A DNA stretch of 7,445 nucleotides. Source: Clostridiales bacterium. GTDB lineage: Bacteria; Bacillota; Clostridia; Peptostreptococcales; Anaerovoracaceae. Position 1 is the first letter of the stretch. Every line of letters begins with the position of its first letter. The position numbers and the translations under genes were made by a program. Shown piece by piece: positions 3,982 to 7,445 of the stretch. The stretch lies in the NCBI GenBank assembly GCA_012735285.1, contig JAAYHT010000123.1, positions 1-7,445 on the forward strand, given 5' to 3'. The notes under the pieces were generated by a model. That model saw nothing but the letters and a program-made list of their open reading frames with translations. It did not search any database and was not told where the DNA came from.

Positions 3982-6900
3982 ATGTGCAAATTCGATACGA
4001 TAGACGGAAATCAAGCGGCAGCCTATGCCTCATATTTTTTAACAGATATTGCTAGCATTTATCCAATAACTCCATCCTCACCCATGGCTGAGCATGTAGA
4101 CGAATGGTCGGCTAATGGTAGAAAAAATATATTCGGACAAAGAGTTATGGTAGAACAGATGCAGTCTGAAGCCGGCGCAGCGGGGGCAATGCATGGATCC
4201 TTGCAAGCTGGTGCCTTGACAACCACATATACTGCATCTCAAGGTTTACTATTAATGATTCCAAATATCTATAAAATGGTTGGGGAACTCCTACCTGGGG
4301 TTTTGCATGTGTCAGCAAGGGCCCTATCTACCCATGCGCTTTCTATTTTCGGAGACCATCAGGATGTTATGGCTTGCAGGCAGACAGGTGCAATTATGCT
4401 GGCTTCTTCTAATGTTCAGGAGACCATGGATTTAGGTGCAATTTCACACCTTTGTGCTATTAAAGCACGCTTACCTGTAATACACTTTTTCGATGGTTTT
4501 AGAACCTCCCATGAATATCAAAAGGTTGAGCTGATTGATGAAGATATAATGAATCAGCTGATAGACTTTGAAAAGATAGATGAGTTCAGAAATAGGGCAT
4601 TGAATCCAGAACGCCCTGTTGTAAGGGGAACTGCCCAGAATCCCGACATATATTTTCAAGGCCGGGAAGTTCAAAACAGATTCTTCAACCAGGTGCCTGA
4701 TATAGTTAGTGAGTACTTTACTAAGTTCAAATCAGTTACAGGAAAAGAATACAAATTATTTGAATACTACGGTCCAAAAGATGCTGAAAGAATTATTATA
4801 TCCATGGGATCGGTAAGCGAAACTGTTGAAGAAACAGTGGACTATTTAACCAGACAGGGTGAAAAGGTTGGGGGAGTAAAGGTTCATTTATATAGACCTT
4901 TTTCTGTTACTCATCTTTTAGAATCTATCCCTAAAAGCGTTAAGAGAATTGCTGTGCTAGATAGGACAAAAGAACCCGGGGCAAGTGGTGAGCCCCTATA
5001 CCTAGATGTGGTTAAAGCATTCTCCAATACAGAGGATAGAAAAACTATTGTAGGTGGAAGATACGGTTTAGGGTCTAAAGATACAAGACCTGAACACATT
5101 TTGCAGGTATTTGAAAATTTAAAACAGGAAACTCCGAAAAATAATTTTACAGTAGGAATAGTCGATGATGTGACAAATTTATCCCTAGCCGATCTGGGGA
5201 AACGAATTGAGCCTCCTGAAGATATAGTTAGCTGTAAGTTTTTTGGACTTGGCTCTGACGGAACGGTTGGTGCTAACAAATCGGTAATAAAAATAATAGG
5301 GAATAACACTGATTTACATGTTCAAGCCTATTTTTCATATGACAGTAAAAAGTCTGGAGGTACTACAGTATCCCATTTAAGATTTGGAAAATCGCCAATT
5401 AAGTCCCATTATCTTGTCAACGAGGCGGATTATATTGCCTGTCACAACAAATCCTTCGTATTTCACCTAGATATATTAAAGGGGATAAAACAAAACGGCA
5501 TATTTGTTTTAAACTGTGATTGGGATGAAAAAGAGTTAGAAGAGCAGTTGCCGGATAATATCAAAAAAACTATCGCTGAAAAAAATATTAGATTCTATAC
5601 CATAGATGCGACTTCAATTGCTCAGAAGATAGGCTTGGGTAATAGAATAAATATGGTTATGCAAGCAGCTTTTCTAAAGTTGATAAATATAATTCCTTTA
5701 GATCAAGCCATAAAGCTGCTAAAGGATTCGATAGTAGAATCCTATGGCTATAAAGGGCAGGAAGTCATTGATTTAAACAATAAAGCTGTTGATGCGGGAG
5801 TTAGCTCTATTGTTAAAGTAGAGGTTAAAGATTCATGGAGAAATATGGAGATTAAAAAAGAAGAGGATGATAAAGATCAACCTAAATTCGTGAAAGAAAT
5901 ACAGAATGTGATGGCTAAACATGAGGGAGACAAACTGCCTGTCAGCAGTTTCCTAGGTATGGAAGATGGAACCTTCCCGCTAGGAACTACAGCTTATGAG
6001 AAAAGAGGAATTGCAGTAAAGGTGCCGCAATGGCAGATGGACAAGTGTATAGAATGCGGAATGTGTGCTTATGTGTGCCCTCATGCCACAATCAGAATCT
6101 TTCTTTTAGATAAAGATGAACTAAAAAATGCGCCTGAAGGCTTTGAGACCAAACAAGCCAGGAATAAAAAGCTTAAGGATTACGGTTTCCGAGTTCAGGT
6201 AAGCCCCCTTGATTGTACAGGCTGCGGTTCCTGTGCCGATGTCTGTCCAGTAAAGGAAAAGGCTTTAATTATGAATTCGGCGGAAGAAGAAATAGGAAGA
6301 CAGGTAGAAAACTGGGAATATGCTATGACTATCAGCACCAAAGAAGATGTACTTCCTAGAGATACTATACTTGGAAGCCAACTCATAAGGCCTCTATTGG
6401 AGTTTAACGGTGCGTGTCCAGGATGTGGTGAAACCCCATATATCAGACTATTAACCCAGCTTTTTGGAGAGAGAATGATGATAGCCAACGCCACAGGCTG
6501 TTCATCGATATGGGGAGCAAGTGCACCCTCAATTCCTTATACAACTACTTTTGAGGGTAAGGGTCCTGCGTGGGCAAACTCTCTTTTTGAGGATAATGCG
6601 GAGTTTGGCTATGGTATGTATCTTGGTGTTGAGCAGATTAGAAATAGATTGGTTGAAATGATGACAGAAGCTTTGGGCACAAAGATACCGAACAATCTAA
6701 AAGAAGCTTTCAAGGCATGGATAGAGAACAAAGATGATGGGATAGGATCGAAGAAAGCTGCAGCAAGGATAAACGAAATAATTGAGAAGAATAAAGATAA
6801 TGAGAGTGGTTTAATCTTAAAGATTAAAAAATATAAAGATTATCTTCCCAAAAGATCGATTTGGATTATAGGAGGAGATGGCTGGGCCTATGATATAGGC

Positions 6901-7445
6901 TATGGTGGTTTAGATCATGTTCTATCAACCGGTCAGGATGTGAACCTGTTTGTAATGGATACGGAAGTATACTCTAATACTGGAGGGCAGTCTTCAAAGG
7001 CCACTCCCGCCGCTGCTGTGGCTAAATTTGCTGCTAAAGGAAAGCGGACTAGGAAGAAGGATCTTGGCTTAATGGCAATGAGCTATGGCGATGTTTATGT
7101 CGCACAAATAGCCATGGGAGCCAATATGAATCAGACCATTAAAGCTATTACTGAAGCAGAAAGCTATCGTGGGCCCTCATTAATAATTGCTTATTCCCCA
7201 TGCATAAGCCATGGCATAAAGACCGGTATGGGAACGAGTATAATGCAAGAAAAGAGAGCAGTAGAAGCCGGTTATTGGCATCTATACCGCTATAATCCAA
7301 TGCTAAAGCAAGAAGGTAAAAATCCCTTTATCCTCGATTCAAAAGAACCTAAATCTTCATATAGGGAGTTTTTAGAAAGCGAGATAAGGTATTCTCAGCT
7401 TAATAACAGGTTTCCTGAAATTGTCGATCAGATGATTAACTTATC
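3982..7445 (+). CDS. nifJ: Pyruvate:ferredoxin (flavodoxin) oxidoreductase, single-chain, 3'-partial
   Basis: This cytoplasmic enzyme converts pyruvate and CoA to acetyl-CoA and CO2 while reducing ferredoxin, a central step of anaerobic fermentation. The frame is open for 1,154 codons to the window end; about 20 residues are probably missing. The N-terminal pyrimidine-binding domain has YPITPSS (27-33), EQMQSEAGAAG with Glu63, and SARALSTHA with Arg113. FGLGSDGTVGANK marks domain III. The 2[4Fe-4S] domain has Cys689/692/695/699 and Cys745/748/751/755. The thiamine diphosphate domain has GACPGCGE (Cys812, Cys815), GCSS (Cys840), GGDGWAYDIG (964-973), YSNTGGQ (Asn999) and SPCISHG (Cys1074). From memory these match the Desulfovibrio africanus enzyme residues Glu64, Arg114, Cys812/815/840/1071 and Asn996. 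No key residue is lost. It is transcribed away from the coiled-coil gene. Confidence 0.97.
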   Translation, partial: MCKFDTIDGNQAAAYASYFLTDIASIYPITPSSPMAEHVDEWSANGRKNIFGQRVMVEQMQSEAGAAGAMHGSLQAGALTTTYTASQGLLLMIPNIYKMVGELLPGVLHVSARALSTHALSIFGDHQDVMACRQTGAIMLASSNVQETMDLGAISHLCAIKARLPVIHFFDGFRTSHEYQKVELIDEDIMNQLIDFEKIDEFRNRALNPERPVVRGTAQNPDIYFQGREVQNRFFNQVPDIVSEYFTKFKSVTGKEYKLFEYYGPKDAERIIISMGSVSETVEETVDYLTRQGEKVGGVKVHLYRPFSVTHLLESIPKSVKRIAVLDRTKEPGASGEPLYLDVVKAFSNTEDRKTIVGGRYGLGSKDTRPEHILQVFENLKQETPKNNFTVGIVDDVTNLSLADLGKRIEPPEDIVSCKFFGLGSDGTVGANKSVIKIIGNNTDLHVQAYFSYDSKKSGGTTVSHLRFGKSPIKSHYLVNEADYIACHNKSFVFHLDILKGIKQNGIFVLNCDWDEKELEEQLPDNIKKTIAEKNIRFYTIDATSIAQKIGLGNRINMVMQAAFLKLINIIPLDQAIKLLKDSIVESYGYKGQEVIDLNNKAVDAGVSSIVKVEVKDSWRNMEIKKEEDDKDQPKFVKEIQNVMAKHEGDKLPVSSFLGMEDGTFPLGTTAYEKRGIAVKVPQWQMDKCIECGMCAYVCPHATIRIFLLDKDELKNAPEGFETKQARNKKLKDYGFRVQVSPLDCTGCGSCADVCPVKEKALIMNSAEEEIGRQVENWEYAMTISTKEDVLPRDTILGSQLIRPLLEFNGACPGCGETPYIRLLTQLFGERMMIANATGCSSIWGASAPSIPYTTTFEGKGPAWANSLFEDNAEFGYGMYLGVEQIRNRLVEMMTEALGTKIPNNLKEAFKAWIENKDDGIGSKKAAARINEIIEKNKDNESGLILKIKKYKDYLPKRSIWIIGGDGWAYDIGYGGLDHVLSTGQDVNLFVMDTEVYSNTGGQSSKATPAAAVAKFAAKGKRTRKKDLGLMAMSYGDVYVAQIAMGANMNQTIKAITEAESYRGPSLIIAYSPCISHGIKTGMGTSIMQEKRAVEAGYWHLYRYNPMLKQEGKNPFILDSKEPKSSYREFLESEIRYSQLNNRFPEIVDQMINL

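Noticed and set aside
4911..5309. 132-codon minus-strand open frame inside nifJ
   Set aside because: It lies wholly opposite conserved PFOR coding sequence, and its product has no recognisable domain. The same applies to the minus-strand frames at 4471-4674 and 6195-6494.

Overview
The window looks like ordinary chromosome from an anaerobic, AT-rich member of the Firmicutes (Clostridia or Tissierellia type). This is inferred from strong AGGAGG-type ribosome binding sites, A/T-ending codons, a YkvI-type membrane protein and a single-chain pyruvate:ferredoxin oxidoreductase. No species can be named from the sequence alone. There is no rRNA, tRNA, CRISPR array, insertion sequence or phage gene, and no gene-free stretch longer than about 140 bases.

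Positions 1-2443 hold a tightly packed plus-strand operon. It contains the 3' part of folC (folate polyglutamylation), a YegS/DgkB-type lipid kinase and a GNAT acetyltransferase. The folC/kinase junction is an ATGA overlap at 1095-1098, and the kinase/acetyltransferase genes overlap by 7 bases, so the three are probably translationally coupled. The folC frame is interrupted by an in-frame TGA at 1003-1005. The missing FolC C-terminus, including its SGSLYFIGKVR block, continues in the same frame after it and ends exactly at the ATGA junction. This is either a recent nonsense mutation, a sequencing error or a readthrough site.

Positions 2444-3573 hold a 68-base spacer and then a YkvI-family membrane protein (LeuT-fold-like, about 10 membrane helices). 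The spacer contains a 12-bp perfect palindrome and a 19-bp near-perfect stem whose 3' arm contains the whole Shine-Dalgarno sequence of the membrane protein gene. This is the most suggestive regulatory structure in the window. The gene converges on a small minus-strand coiled-coil protein gene, and the two stop codons share one CTAG.

Positions 3846-3981 form a divergent promoter region, with a good minus-strand promoter, a weaker plus-strand candidate and an AATACAA/TTGTATT inverted repeat between them. From 3982 to the window end runs nifJ, pyruvate:ferredoxin oxidoreductase. Its thiamine diphosphate and [4Fe-4S] residues are all present, and only about the last 20 residues are cut off by the window edge.

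I did not find a multi-gene system that looks undescribed. The two observations most worth following are the SD-sequestering hairpin before the YkvI-like gene and the in-frame TGA in folC.
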